Assembly (NCBI RefSeq): GCF_000761245.1
Contig: NZ_AWOR01000078.1
Span: forward strand, 334,680-398,679
From: Comamonas testosteroni
GTDB lineage: Bacteria > Pseudomonadota > Gammaproteobacteria > Burkholderiales > Burkholderiaceae_C
Reading direction: 5' to 3'
DNA length: 64,000 nucleotides
Position 1 is the first letter of the stretch. Every line of letters begins with the position of its first letter. Below, piece by piece: positions 38,295-47,070 of this stretch. The notes below the pieces were generated by a model. The model made no database searches, had not been told where the DNA came from, and was given only the letters and a program-made list of their open reading frames with translations. The translations under genes were made by a program, and so were the position numbers.

Positions 38295-39439
38295 TTGCCC
38301 TGGCGCGCAAGACGCTGATCTATGAGTGGAGGCGCTTCGTCCCCTCGGTGTTCGCCGTGGGCTTTTCGGGCGTTCTGCTGGCCATGCAGGCCGCCTTGGT
38401 GCTGGGCATCTTCGGCTCTGCCGCGATCTACGTGACGGCTTCTTCGGCGGATCTCTGGGTGGGCTATCCGGGTACGCAAAGCGTGAACTTCGGGCGCAAT
38501 ATCGGCAGCGATGTGGAGATGCGTCTGCGCATGGATCCCGATGTGGCGGCCGTGGAATCCTATGTCTGGGTCGATGGTGACTGGCGCGCGCGCGCCGGTG
38601 CCCAGGGCGCGACCGGGGGCGGAGTCTCGGTCTATCTCTCGGGCGTCAGCACTGCGGACAACTCCATGATGTTCACCAAGGTGCTCACCTCCTGGCAGCG
38701 GCAGCTGCTGCGCGAGCCCGGTGCCGTGATTGTGGACCGGGCGGACCTGGGGACTCTGGGCGCGCAGGAAGGCAGCACGGCCTGGGTCAACAACCATGCG
38801 GTCAAGATCGTGGCGGCCGTCGACGGCTTGCGCGGGCTGGGCGGCGTCAACGTGATTGCCTCGCTCAGCACGGCCCGCGAAATTGCAGAAACCAGTGCCG
38901 AGCATGGCAGCACCTATTTCGTGGCGCGCCTCAGGCAAGGAGCCAAGGCAGGCGAGGCACAGGCGAGATTGAGCCAGTCCAGCAGCAGCTTCGGCCCGTA
39001 CGAGGTCTGGACGGCGGATGCCTTTGCGCGCCGCTCGCAGCGTTACTGGATGCTCGATACCGGAGCGGGTGCCGGCGTGCTCTTCATGGCCGTCATCGTC
39101 TGCCTGGTGGGCGCCATCGTGACCAGCCAGTCGCTCAAGGCGGTGGTGGCGGGGTCTGCCCGCGAGTATGCGGTGCTCAACGCCCTGGGCGTGAGCCGGG
39201 CAGCCCTGGGCCGCGTGGTGGTCGAGCAGGCCTGCTGGATCGGCGGCCTGGGCTTTGTGCTGGCGGCACTGGCCAGCGCGGTGCTGCTCAGCATTGCATC
39301 CACCTATCGCGTCCCTGTGGCCCTCAACCTGTCCGCGGTACTCGCGTGCGGCTTTCTGGTGGCCGTGCTGTCGCTGCTGTCGGGTCTGGGCGCCATGCGC
39401 AGCCTGCTGCGTGCTGACCCGGCAACCCTGTTGCGTTAA
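38291..39439 (+). CDS. ABC transporter permease (DevC/FtsX-like)
   Basis: A 382-aa permease with one N-terminal transmembrane segment (about residues 18-45), a periplasmic domain of about 200 residues resembling the MacB-PCD type, and three C-terminal transmembrane segments in the FtsX domain (about residues 255-375). This topology is shared by DevC and MacB-type exporters, which push substrates from the periplasm or the membrane through a TolC-like channel. Coupled to the outer-membrane gene by ATGA. The order permease-ATPase-adaptor mirrors the DevBCA glycolipid exporter of cyanobacteria with the adaptor moved to the end. Confidence 0.87.
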   Translation: MIALARKTLIYEWRRFVPSVFAVGFSGVLLAMQAALVLGIFGSAAIYVTASSADLWVGYPGTQSVNFGRNIGSDVEMRLRMDPDVAAVESYVWVDGDWRARAGAQGATGGGVSVYLSGVSTADNSMMFTKVLTSWQRQLLREPGAVIVDRADLGTLGAQEGSTAWVNNHAVKIVAAVDGLRGLGGVNVIASLSTAREIAETSAEHGSTYFVARLRQGAKAGEAQARLSQSSSSFGPYEVWTADAFARRSQRYWMLDTGAGAGVLFMAVIVCLVGAIVTSQSLKAVVAGSAREYAVLNALGVSRAALGRVVVEQACWIGGLGFVLAALASAVLLSIASTYRVPVALNLSAVLACGFLVAVLSLLSGLGAMRSLLRADPATLLR

Positions 39440-39449
39440 GGCCTGAAAC

Positions 39450-40205
39450 ATGCAAGCCGAGACCATGGAACGCGTCAAAACACCTGCTGCAGCCAAGGAT
39501 GCTGTGCCCAGCCTCGAGGCTGTGCGCCTCGACAAATCCTTTGTGTCGGGCATCGTCCAGGTGCATGTGCTGCAAGGACTGTCCGTCAGCCTCTATGCGG
39601 GAGAGTTGAGCCTGATCTCCGGCCCTTCGGGCTGCGGCAAAAGCACGCTGCTGTCCCTGATGTCGGGTCTGCAGAAGCCCGATGCCGGCCACGCACTGGC
39701 ACTGGGCGAGGATCTGGCCAAGCTCAGCACGGCAGCGCTGGAGAAATTTCGTCTGCGCCATACGGGCTTCGTCTTCCAGGGCTTCAATCTGTTTCCGGCC
39801 TTGACGGCACTGGAGCAGGTGCAGCTGCCGCTGGGCTATATGGGGCTCAGAAGCGCCGAGACATTGCGCCGAGCCAAGGAGGCGCTCGATGAAGTGGGGC
39901 TCTCGCACCGCAGTCATATGCGCCCGGCCCAGCTGTCGGGCGGCGAGAAGCAGCGTGTGGCCATCGCACGTGCCATGGCCAAGCAGCCCCGTCTGCTGTT
40001 CGCCGACGAGCCCACCAGTGCGCTGGATGCCGAGAGCGGCCAGCGCGTCATTGACTTGCTGCACCGCGCAGCGCGCACGCACGGCACCACGGTGCTCTGC
40101 GTCAGCCATGACCCGCGTCTGGTGCGCCACGCCGATCGTGTGCTGGGCATGGAAGACGGCGCCATTCGCAGCGACTGGCGCCAGAACAGCCCCATCAAGG
40201 AATAA
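39450..40205 (+). CDS. ABC transporter ATP-binding protein (DevA/LolD-like)
   Basis: A 251-aa ATPase with Walker A GPSGCGKST near residue 60, Q-loop FVFQGFNLFP, signature LSGGEKQRV, Walker B LLFADEPTS and the switch histidine in CVSHDPRL. It belongs to the MacB/LolD/DevA type that works with FtsX-like permeases. A start five codons further in is possible. It lies 10 bases after the permease gene and 2 bases before the adaptor gene. Confidence 0.93.
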   Translation: MQAETMERVKTPAAAKDAVPSLEAVRLDKSFVSGIVQVHVLQGLSVSLYAGELSLISGPSGCGKSTLLSLMSGLQKPDAGHALALGEDLAKLSTAALEKFRLRHTGFVFQGFNLFPALTALEQVQLPLGYMGLRSAETLRRAKEALDEVGLSHRSHMRPAQLSGGEKQRVAIARAMAKQPRLLFADEPTSALDAESGQRVIDLLHRAARTHGTTVLCVSHDPRLVRHADRVLGMEDGAIRSDWRQNSPIKE

Positions 40206-40207
40206 AC

Positions 40208-41143
40208 ATGAACCCAAGCCCATTTCGTCTCAGCATTGTGTCGGGCGCGCCGCTGCTGGCGGCTGCCGTGCTGATGCTGGGCGGGTGCTCTCCGTCTCAG
40301 GACGCAGCCTCCGTGATCACGCCGGCTGCAGCCCAGATCAAGCCTCAAAGCCAGGTAGCCGTTGCACGGGGCAAGATCGATGTAGAAGGCGGTCTGCTCG
40401 ACCTCTCGTCGGCCGCATCGGGCGTGGTGCAGCAATTGCTGGTCAAGGAAGGCCAGAGCGTACAGAAAGGCCAGCTGGTGCTGCGTCTCGCGGACGACGC
40501 AGCGCGCGCCGATCTGGCGGTGGCGGAGTCCGAGCTGCAGCTGGCACAGACCAAACTCAAGATGCGCCAGGATCGCCTGCCCGCGCTCAAGGCCACGCTG
40601 ACGCGCTGGCAGGTCGCTGCCAAACAGGGTGCGGCGGACCTGCAGAGCGTGGACGAAGCCGTGCAGGCCCTGCGTGACGCGCAGTCCGAAGTGGATATTG
40701 CGGCTGCGGAAGTCACGGTCGCCAAGCGCAAGGCCGAGCAGCTGCGCGCCCTGGCGCAGCGCCACGAGCTGCGTGCGCCCGAGGCCGCCGTAGTGGTGCG
40801 CCTGCTGGCCCAGAGCGGCAGCATGCTGCAAAGCGGCAGCCCGGTGGCGGTGCTGCTGCCCAAGCGCCCTCTGATCGTGCGGGCCGAAGTCAACGAAAGC
40901 TATGTGACGGCGATTCGCGAAGGCATGAAAGCCCAGGTGGCCGCTGACGCAGACGGCAGCGCTGCCCGGCAGGAGCTTCCCGCTGCGACCGTGCTGCGCA
41001 TCAGTCCCGTCTACGGCACGGCCCGGCTGCAGGACGACGCGCAGCGTGGCCCGGTAAGAGTTGTGGAATGCGTGCTGGCGTTTGACCAGCCGCCCGCCAA
41101 TGTCAAGGTCGGTCAGAACGTGAGGGTCAGTTTCCATGAATAA
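40208..41143 (+). CDS. Periplasmic adaptor (HlyD/DevB-like membrane fusion lipoprotein)
   Basis: A 311-aa membrane fusion protein. Its signal peptide ends in LMLGGC, a lipobox, so it is probably anchored by lipid to the inner membrane. It has a biotinyl/lipoyl-like half (ASGVVQQLLVKEGQSVQKGQLV), a helical hairpin of about 110 residues rich in Ala, Gln and Glu, the second lipoyl half ELRAPEAAVV and a beta barrel. It should link the inner-membrane permease to the NodT channel. The next gene starts 8 bases inside its end. Confidence 0.9.
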   Translation: MNPSPFRLSIVSGAPLLAAAVLMLGGCSPSQDAASVITPAAAQIKPQSQVAVARGKIDVEGGLLDLSSAASGVVQQLLVKEGQSVQKGQLVLRLADDAARADLAVAESELQLAQTKLKMRQDRLPALKATLTRWQVAAKQGAADLQSVDEAVQALRDAQSEVDIAAAEVTVAKRKAEQLRALAQRHELRAPEAAVVVRLLAQSGSMLQSGSPVAVLLPKRPLIVRAEVNESYVTAIREGMKAQVAADADGSAARQELPAATVLRISPVYGTARLQDDAQRGPVRVVECVLAFDQPPANVKVGQNVRVSFHE

Positions 41144-41849
41144 GCGCATTCAGATTTTCTCGTCGCCGGCAGGTACAGCTTCGACCGGCTGGATGGTGCA
41201 AAGCGATTTCGACGGCACCATCAGCCTGCTGGACGTGACCGATACCCTGCTCAACCGCTTTGGCAAGCTGGGCTGGCAGGACCTGGAAGACGCTTGGGAG
41301 CGTGGGGATATCGGCTCGCGCGAATGCATGAAGGGGCAGGTGGCCTTGCTGGACATGAGCGAGGCCGAACTGCAAAAGCATCTGGACGGCATAGAGATCG
41401 ACGAGCACTTTGCCGGCTTCGTGGCCGAGGCCAGGCTGCATGGCATCAAGGTGCAGGTCGTCAGCGACGGCATTGACTATGCGATTCGCCATGTGCTCGC
41501 ACGCCATGGTCTCGGGGATCTGGAAGTCATCGCCAATCACCTGGTGCAGACGGGAGAGCGCAGCTGGCGACTGGATTCGCCCTGGGCCAGCAATCGCTGC
41601 ACACGGGCCAGCGGCAACTGCAAGTGCGAACGCCTGGCCGAGCAGCAGGCCGTGCACGGGCGGGTGCTCTATATCGGCGACAGCACGTCGGACTTCTGCG
41701 TTTCCGGCAAGGCGGATTTCGTGCTGGCCAAGTACAAGCTCATCGACTATTGCGAGAGCCAGGGGATTGCCCATGCGCGCTTCGAGCATTTTGCGCAGGC
41801 CACCCAGCTGCTGGAGCAGGTCGTGCTCGGCATGGAGCAGACTGCATGA
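41136..41849 (+). CDS. HAD-superfamily phosphatase (MtnX-like)
   Basis: A 237-aa HAD-type phosphatase. The catalytic motif I is SDFDGTIS with the nucleophile aspartate near residue 24; motif II lies at VVSDGIDY and motif IV at YIGDSTSD. The helical cap between residues 35 and 95 resembles the MtnX/phosphoserine-phosphatase type. MtnX acts in the methionine salvage pathway, but no other salvage gene is here, so its substrate in this operon is probably a different phosphate monoester. It is unusual for an exporter operon. A CTRASGNCKCERL stretch contains three cysteines. The hydrolase gene overlaps its stop (ATGA). Confidence 0.82.
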   Translation: MNKRIQIFSSPAGTASTGWMVQSDFDGTISLLDVTDTLLNRFGKLGWQDLEDAWERGDIGSRECMKGQVALLDMSEAELQKHLDGIEIDEHFAGFVAEARLHGIKVQVVSDGIDYAIRHVLARHGLGDLEVIANHLVQTGERSWRLDSPWASNRCTRASGNCKCERLAEQQAVHGRVLYIGDSTSDFCVSGKADFVLAKYKLIDYCESQGIAHARFEHFAQATQLLEQVVLGMEQTA

Positions 41850-42754
41850 ATGCCGCCGATGGATTGGGGCTGCTGCTGCAGCCGGATTTGCAGCAGCTGT
41901 GCGTGACGCCGCATGAGTTCGTCATGCCTGGCGAGGGCCGCAATGCCCGCACGGGCGTGCTGCTGATTCATGGCCTGACCGGCACGCCGGCCGAGATGCG
42001 CTTGCTCGCAAAAGGGCTGAACAAGCAGGGCTTCACGGTCTACGGGGTGCAGCTGGCAGGGCATTGCGGCAGCATGGAAGACCTGGTGGCAGCCCGCTGG
42101 ACGGACTGGCTGGCAAGTGTGGAGTCGGGTCTGCAGCGCTTTTCACTGCATGTGGACCATGTGGTGGTCGGCGGTCTGTCCATGGGGGCGCTGCTGTCGC
42201 TGGCCGTGGCCGAGCGCCATCCCGACAAGGTGGCCGGCGTCTGCGCGCTGTCCACCACCTTCCGCTATGACGGCTGGAGCATTCCGGCCTATACCAAGCT
42301 GGCGTTCCTGCTGCCGCTGTTCCGCCTGCTGGGCATCGGCCGCAACAGCGTCTTCATGGAGGCACCGCCCTACGGCATCAAGGACGAGGCCTTGCGCGCG
42401 CGCGTGGTCGAGCAGATGAACAGCGGCGACAGCTCTGCCGCAGGCCTGCCCGGCAATCCCTGGTGGAGCGTCATCGAGCTGCGTGCCCTGTCCGCGAATG
42501 TGCAGGCCAGACTGGCGCAGCTGCGTTCGCCCTGTCTGGTCATGCATGCCCGGGAAGACGATATTTCCTCGGTCAGCAATGCCCACGATATCCAGCGCGG
42601 CGCGGTCAACGCCCATGTCGACCTGGTGCTGCTGGACAATTGCTATCACATGATCACCATCGACCGCGAGCGCCGCACCGTGATCGCCAAGCTCAACGAA
42701 TTCATCGCGCGCATCGCCAGCTCGGCGGCGCCTGCCAGGGGTGCGAATGGGTAG
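41846..42754 (+). CDS. Alpha/beta hydrolase, carboxylesterase-like
   Basis: A 302-aa alpha/beta hydrolase. It has the oxyanion region LLIHGLTGTPAEM, the nucleophile elbow GGLSMG with the serine near residue 110, an acidic residue in HAREDDISS and the catalytic histidine in CYHMITID near residue 270. This resembles monoacylglycerol-lipase/Est30-type carboxylesterases. It could cleave an acyl ester in a lipid or in an intermediate of the cluster. Start and stop overlap both neighbours, so it is translated as part of the operon. Confidence 0.85.
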   Translation: MNAADGLGLLLQPDLQQLCVTPHEFVMPGEGRNARTGVLLIHGLTGTPAEMRLLAKGLNKQGFTVYGVQLAGHCGSMEDLVAARWTDWLASVESGLQRFSLHVDHVVVGGLSMGALLSLAVAERHPDKVAGVCALSTTFRYDGWSIPAYTKLAFLLPLFRLLGIGRNSVFMEAPPYGIKDEALRARVVEQMNSGDSSAAGLPGNPWWSVIELRALSANVQARLAQLRSPCLVMHAREDDISSVSNAHDIQRGAVNAHVDLVLLDNCYHMITIDRERRTVIAKLNEFIARIASSAAPARGANG

Positions 42755-43115
42755 TGATCTCTCGCCCCTGGTGGTGACGCTGTGGATACTCAATGTGCTG
42801 GTGGACAGTGGCGGACAGCTGGCTTTCAAGGCGGCGGCCAGCGAGCCGGGGCATCGCAATGGCACGGAGCGCTGGCGCTTCATGCTGGCCAGGCCCTGGC
42901 TGTGGGTGGGCATTACCTGCTATGTGGCCGAGTTCCTGGTCTGGCTGGCGTTTCTGTCGCTGGTGCCTCTGTCGGACGGGGTGCTGCTGGGCTCCATCAA
43001 CATCGTCGCCATCATGATTCTGGGCCGGGTGCTGTTTCGCGAAAAGCTCGCGCCCATGCGCGTGGCCGGCATCGTGCTGGTGTCCATAGGCGTGGCCATC
43101 GTTGGATTGCACTGA
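42747..43115 (+). CDS. Small EamA/SMR-like membrane protein 1
   Basis: A 122-aa protein with four hydrophobic segments, the size of half an EamA transporter or of an SMR subunit. LVPLSDGVLLGSINIVAIMILG and the following LFREKL are typical of this fold. The ATG at 42747 follows AGGGG; a GTG two codons upstream is also possible. The next gene encodes a second protein of the same type, so the two probably form a heterodimer like ArnE/ArnF, which flip a lipid-linked aminosugar. The substrate is not known. Confidence 0.78.
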   Translation: MGSDLSPLVVTLWILNVLVDSGGQLAFKAAASEPGHRNGTERWRFMLARPWLWVGITCYVAEFLVWLAFLSLVPLSDGVLLGSINIVAIMILGRVLFREKLAPMRVAGIVLVSIGVAIVGLH

Positions 43116-43127
43116 GGGCCGTCGGCT

Positions 43128-43514
43128 ATGAAGCGTTTTTACATTGTCGGCTTTCTGGTACTCATGGCCTTTGACACGCTGGCGCAGCTCAGCTTCAAGC
43201 AGGCTGGTGATTCCGCTTTGCCGCTGGAGTTCTCGACCGGCTGGCTGCTGCGCGTGTTCAGCCAGCCCTGGATCTATGGTGCCTTCGTGGGTTACATCGG
43301 GGCCTTTTTCACCTGGATGAGCCTGCTCAAGCACGCTCCCATCGGCCCGGCATTTGCCGCCTCGCATCTGGAGATCATCTCGGTGCTGGCGATCTCGTAC
43401 TGGCTGTTCAACGAGCCCATTGGCTGGCCTCAGATCATTGGCTGTCTGTTCATCGTGGCCGGCATCATGTGCCTGGCCGTGAGCGAGAAGCCAGAGGCAG
43501 AGCAGGCCGCCTGA
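43128..43514 (+). CDS. Small EamA/SMR-like membrane protein 2
   Basis: A 128-aa protein with four hydrophobic segments, paralogous in type to the preceding gene. Features include FDTLAQLSFKQAGD in the first segment, and SHLEIISVLAISYWLFNEPIGW, the EamA-like end of the third segment. Presumed partner of the first small membrane protein. It is followed one base later by the DegT aminotransferase gene, an association that recalls the arn (Ara4N-lipid) operons. Confidence 0.78.
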   Translation: MKRFYIVGFLVLMAFDTLAQLSFKQAGDSALPLEFSTGWLLRVFSQPWIYGAFVGYIGAFFTWMSLLKHAPIGPAFAASHLEIISVLAISYWLFNEPIGWPQIIGCLFIVAGIMCLAVSEKPEAEQAA

Positions 43515-43515
43515 G

Positions 43516-44733
43516 ATGCGCCAGCCCACCGTGCCGCCAACGGCCGGCCTGCCACTGAAGCTCGGCGATCTCTGGCCCTCGGGTGGCGGCAGCCTGGCTG
43601 GGCAGTTGGCAGCCTGGCTGGGCGTGGAGGCGGTGCAGCTCGAATGCTCGGGCACCTCGGCCCTGATGGTGGCATTGCGCAGCCTCAAGGCCCTCAGTCC
43701 GCAGCGCAGCGAGGTCGTTGCACCGGCCTATACCTGTCCGCTGGTGGCGCTGGCGATTGCGCAGTGCGGGCTGCAGCTGCGCCTGTGCGATCTGCGCGTC
43801 GATGCGCTGGACATGGACCCTGTCTGCCTGCAGCAGCTGTGCAGCGACCGCACGCTGGCCGTGCTGCCCACGCATCTGTGTGGGCGTGTGGCCGATGTGG
43901 ACGCCGCCTTGCAATGCGCGCGTGCCGTGGGCGCCTATGTGATCGAGGATGCTGCCCAGGCCCTGGGGGCGCGCAGCGACGCAGCCTCGGTGGGCCTCAA
44001 GGGCGATATCGGCTTTTTCAGCCTGGCCGTCGGCAAGGGACTGAGCACCTTTGAAGGCGGCGTGCTGATGGCGCGCGAGCCCTCCATGCGTGCTGCGCTG
44101 CGCGCCGCCGGCGCGGCCACGCGCTTGAGCCCGTGGTGGGAGCTGCGCCGCAGCATCGAGCTGCTGGGCTACGCCATGCTCTACCGGCCCTGCGGGCTAC
44201 GTATGGCCTATGGCAAGCCGCTGGAGCAATCACTGTCCCGCGGTGACTGGGTGGAGGCCGCAGGCGATGACTTCGACGATCTCATTCCCCAGCACCGTCT
44301 GGGGCGCTGGCGCCAGAGCGTGGGTGCCAAGGCATTGCGGCGGCTGGCGGCATTTCAGCAACAGACCTCCGGGCAGGCCGGCCTGCGCATCGCGCAGCTG
44401 CAGGCCAGCGGACTGGAAGTTGTGCAGGATGCCGTGCCCGGGGCGCAGGGGGTGTGGCCGGTGATCCTGTTGCGCATGCCCAGCCAGCAGGCCAGGGACG
44501 CCGTGCTGCGCGCGCACTGGGGCGGTGGCTGGGGTCTGTCCCTGCCCTTTGTCCATGTGCTGCCCGACTATGGACGCTACGACCATGTGCTGGGTGCTGC
44601 GCGGGGCGACATGGTCGGCCAGGCGCGCGACTGGGCGCAGCGCCTGCTGGCCATCAGCAACAGCCCGTGGCTGGATGAAGCACGGTTTGCCCAACTGGCG
44701 AGCCACCTCCGGTCTGCAGCTCAGCGTGCCTGA
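43516..44733 (+). CDS. DegT/DnrJ/EryC1/StrS-family aminotransferase
   Basis: A 405-aa PLP-dependent aminotransferase of the type that aminates keto sugars. It has LECSGTSALMVAL near residue 43, the PLP-ring aspartate in VIEDAAQALGA and the Schiff-base lysine in LAVGKGLSTFEGG near residue 178. The middle segment (about residues 210-310) is less like typical sugar aminotransferases, so the substrate may not be a nucleotide sugar. Last gene of the plus-strand operon, ending opposite the CFA-synthase-like gene with an AT-rich repeat between. Confidence 0.83.
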   Translation: MRQPTVPPTAGLPLKLGDLWPSGGGSLAGQLAAWLGVEAVQLECSGTSALMVALRSLKALSPQRSEVVAPAYTCPLVALAIAQCGLQLRLCDLRVDALDMDPVCLQQLCSDRTLAVLPTHLCGRVADVDAALQCARAVGAYVIEDAAQALGARSDAASVGLKGDIGFFSLAVGKGLSTFEGGVLMAREPSMRAALRAAGAATRLSPWWELRRSIELLGYAMLYRPCGLRMAYGKPLEQSLSRGDWVEAAGDDFDDLIPQHRLGRWRQSVGAKALRRLAAFQQQTSGQAGLRIAQLQASGLEVVQDAVPGAQGVWPVILLRMPSQQARDAVLRAHWGGGWGLSLPFVHVLPDYGRYDHVLGAARGDMVGQARDWAQRLLAISNSPWLDEARFAQLASHLRSAAQRA

Positions 44734-44734
44734 T

Positions 44735-44829
44735 GGTTGTAGAAAAGATAGCTTCTTGCGCTTGATATAAAACGATATCAAGCCTTATTGATGCTGAAAT
44801 CAATGGCAGTCAAGCGATAGATGCTTTGA
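44735..44829. repeat. AT-rich dispersed element, copy 3, extending into the CFA gene
   Basis: It starts agaaaagatagcttcttgcgcttgat and ends caagcgatagatgctttgatattgg, giving inverted outer ends. It occupies the convergent gap between the DegT gene and the CFA-synthase-like gene. The last 20 bases lie inside the latter and encode part of its C-terminus. It probably serves as a shared terminator. Confidence 0.65.
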
Positions 44830-46123
44830 TATTGGTAGCGCCAGCCATGGCCGGCGCGGTCAGGCCCAGGCCCGCTTCCCGGCTTTTGAGCGCCCCTTCG
44901 CGCTGGTGCACATAGTCGCGCGTCAGCGGCACGGCGTCCTGCCTGCGCGCCAGCTGAACCTGGAAGATGGCGATGTCCTGATAGCGGAACGCGGTTTCCG
45001 ACATGGACAGATAGAACTCCCACATGCGGCAAAAGCGCTCGTCATACAGGGCTGCGGCTTCGGCACGGCGCGCCATGAAACGCTCGCGCCACAGGCGCAG
45101 GGTCTGGGCATAGTGCAGGCGCAGCACCTCGATGTCGCAGATCACCAGGCCCGCGCGCTCGATGGCCGGCGTGAACTCCGACATCGACGGAATATGACCG
45201 CCGGGAAAGATGTAGCGCTCTATCCAGGGATTGTTGAAGTCGGGCACATCGCTGTTGCCGATGAAGTGCAGCAGCATCACGCCGTCCTCGCTGAGCAGCT
45301 CGTGGCATTTGCGGAAGAAGGCGTCATGGAATTGCGTGCCCACATGCTCGAACATGCCGACAGAGACGATGCGCTCGAAGGTCCCATGTGCTTCGCGATT
45401 CATGTCGCGGTAGTCCTCCAGCCGGTACTCCAGCCGCTGGCCATGGATGGACTGCGAGGCCCTGGACTGCGCGCCGGCCAGCTGCTCCGTGGACAGCGTG
45501 ATGCCGGTGACATGGTCGGCGCCGGCCACCTCGGCCAGATAGCGCGAGAGACCACCCCAGCCGCAGCCGATGTCGAGCACGCGCTGGCCCGGCTCGATCA
45601 GCAGCTTGGCGGCGATATGTCGCTTCTTGGCCAGCTGTGCCGCTTCGAGGTCTTCGTTGCCCTGCTCGAAATAGGCGCAGGAGTACTGGCGCTCGCTGTC
45701 GAGAAACAGCTGATAGAGCCGGTCGTCCAGATCGTAGTGATGCGCCACGTTGGCACGTGATCTGCCGCGCAGATTGTTCTGCAGCAAGGGCCGCAGCTTC
45801 ATGCGCCAGGCATCGAGCATGCGTACCGTGGCACTGACGGGCACATGCCTGGCACCGCGCAGCACCAGCTCCAGCACGTCGTAGACCGTGCCTTGCTCGA
45901 CCAGGAGGCGCTGCTGCATGAACAGCTCGCCGAAGTTGAGGTCTGGGTCGCGCAGCAGCGCAAGGATGGCGCGTCTGTCGGCAAGGCGCAGGCGCGCCTG
46001 GGGCTGGCCGCCGTCGCCGAAGATCAGCGCCTTGCCTGAAGGGGTGATGACTTCGAGCCTTCCCGTTTTGACCAGAGGTGCAAATGCCTTTTGCAGCAAT
46101 TTTTCGGTCAACCGGTCCAGCAT
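44810..46123 (-). CDS. Cyclopropane-fatty-acyl-phospholipid synthase family methyltransferase
   Basis: A 437-aa SAM-dependent enzyme of the CFA synthase family, which adds a methylene to unsaturated acyl chains of phospholipids. It shows HYDLDDRLYQLFLD, YSCAYFEQG, the SAM-binding VLDIGCGWGGLSRYLAE near residue 190, and PGGHIPSM. Length is slightly above the E. coli enzyme. The last eight or so residues (ATNIKASIA) are encoded by the end of a dispersed repeat. It lies 47 bases downstream of the arginase-like gene in a minus-strand group. Whether the true substrate is a bulk phospholipid or a cluster-specific lipid is open. Confidence 0.88.
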   Translation of the reverse strand: MLDRLTEKLLQKAFAPLVKTGRLEVITPSGKALIFGDGGQPQARLRLADRRAILALLRDPDLNFGELFMQQRLLVEQGTVYDVLELVLRGARHVPVSATVRMLDAWRMKLRPLLQNNLRGRSRANVAHHYDLDDRLYQLFLDSERQYSCAYFEQGNEDLEAAQLAKKRHIAAKLLIEPGQRVLDIGCGWGGLSRYLAEVAGADHVTGITLSTEQLAGAQSRASQSIHGQRLEYRLEDYRDMNREAHGTFERIVSVGMFEHVGTQFHDAFFRKCHELLSEDGVMLLHFIGNSDVPDFNNPWIERYIFPGGHIPSMSEFTPAIERAGLVICDIEVLRLHYAQTLRLWRERFMARRAEAAALYDERFCRMWEFYLSMSETAFRYQDIAIFQVQLARRQDAVPLTRDYVHQREGALKSREAGLGLTAPAMAGATNIKASIA

Positions 46124-46170
46124 GTCAGCTCCTTGAAGCGATGTGTTGAAAAGTGGTCGGTGAAATCGCT

Positions 46171-47070
46171 CTAACTCGTGCTGCTGAGCGCGATGCGCTG
46201 TATCAGCCGCTGGTTCAATGCATGTTGCCCGGCCTGCCAGCCGGCCAGCGTCGCGGCGTCAATCTGTGTGTCCTGGCCGTCGCCCGCGCTCATCAGTCGT
46301 TTCCACCAGGTGCCATAGTGCCACGAGGAGACGTCGCCCGTGATGTCGCTGCCCGTGATCTGTCCACGCAGCGCATCGATCAGCTGCACGGCCTGCTCTT
46401 CCAGCATCCGGCCCTGGTCCCAGTTGGTGCGCACGACTTCGGCGGCGAACACATCCTTGTCTATGCTCAGATACGTGTCCTGCGGCCAGTCACCCAGATG
46501 GCTGGACAGCGCCTGCACCAGCTCGGAGATATCGGCAAAGCTGCGAAATGCCTTGCCCGCGCCCAGGCGCCTGGCCCAGCCGGTGTCCACGCCGCAGCTC
46601 CAGTAGGTGAGCTTGCCGGCGCGCAGCGGCCGCAGATAGTTTTCCCAGGCGTGGCCCGAGCCTATGTCCTGCGAGGTAATGCCTGCCACATGGACCTGCG
46701 ATACGGCCGGGTGCATGGCCACGCGCCGCACCCAGGAGCCGCAGTGAACGCCCCAGGGAAAGCGCATATTGTCCGGGTGGTTGTCCAGCACCACCACGCG
46801 CAGCGGATGCTTGGCGCTGAAGCCCTTGTCGGCAATGCAGCGCTCGATCAGCGGCCAGCTCAGATGGTGAAAGTCGCCGCTGCCCATGAGCACGGTGCCG
46901 TGCTGCGCGGGCAGTTGCTCCTGCATGGCCTGGCTGAAGCGCCTGAAGCTGCGCAGGCCGCAGCCAAAGCGCACCAGCTCCTGCCAATCTGCGAGCGGCA
47001 AGCGCTTTTCCTGGGCCAGCGGGCCAACCGATCCGTCGACATCCAACACCACAGGTGTTTGTTGCATCAT
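46171..47070 (-). CDS. Arginase/ureohydrolase-fold protein
   Basis: A 299-aa protein with the metal-binding motifs of ureohydrolases in altered form: GSGDFHHLS for the first histidine motif (about residue 62), VVLDNHPDNM for DxHxD, and YLSIDKDVF for SxDxDxxDP. The metal-ligand residues (His, Asp-x-His-x-Asp, Asp-x-Asp) are kept, but the surroundings are Trp-rich and differ from arginase or agmatinase (WSCGVDTGWARRL, SSWHYGTWWKRL). The ATG at 47070 overlaps the GNAT gene stop by ATGA. The substrate may be a guanidino or amide compound of this cluster. Confidence 0.78.
   Translation of the reverse strand: MMQQTPVVLDVDGSVGPLAQEKRLPLADWQELVRFGCGLRSFRRFSQAMQEQLPAQHGTVLMGSGDFHHLSWPLIERCIADKGFSAKHPLRVVVLDNHPDNMRFPWGVHCGSWVRRVAMHPAVSQVHVAGITSQDIGSGHAWENYLRPLRAGKLTYWSCGVDTGWARRLGAGKAFRSFADISELVQALSSHLGDWPQDTYLSIDKDVFAAEVVRTNWDQGRMLEEQAVQLIDALRGQITGSDITGDVSSWHYGTWWKRLMSAGDGQDTQIDAATLAGWQAGQHALNQRLIQRIALSSTS

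Noticed and set aside
41136..41849. Methionine salvage phosphatase mtnX as a firm name
   Set aside because: Only the fold and motif resemblance support it; no other salvage gene is present and the gene is embedded in an exporter operon, so no gene symbol is given.
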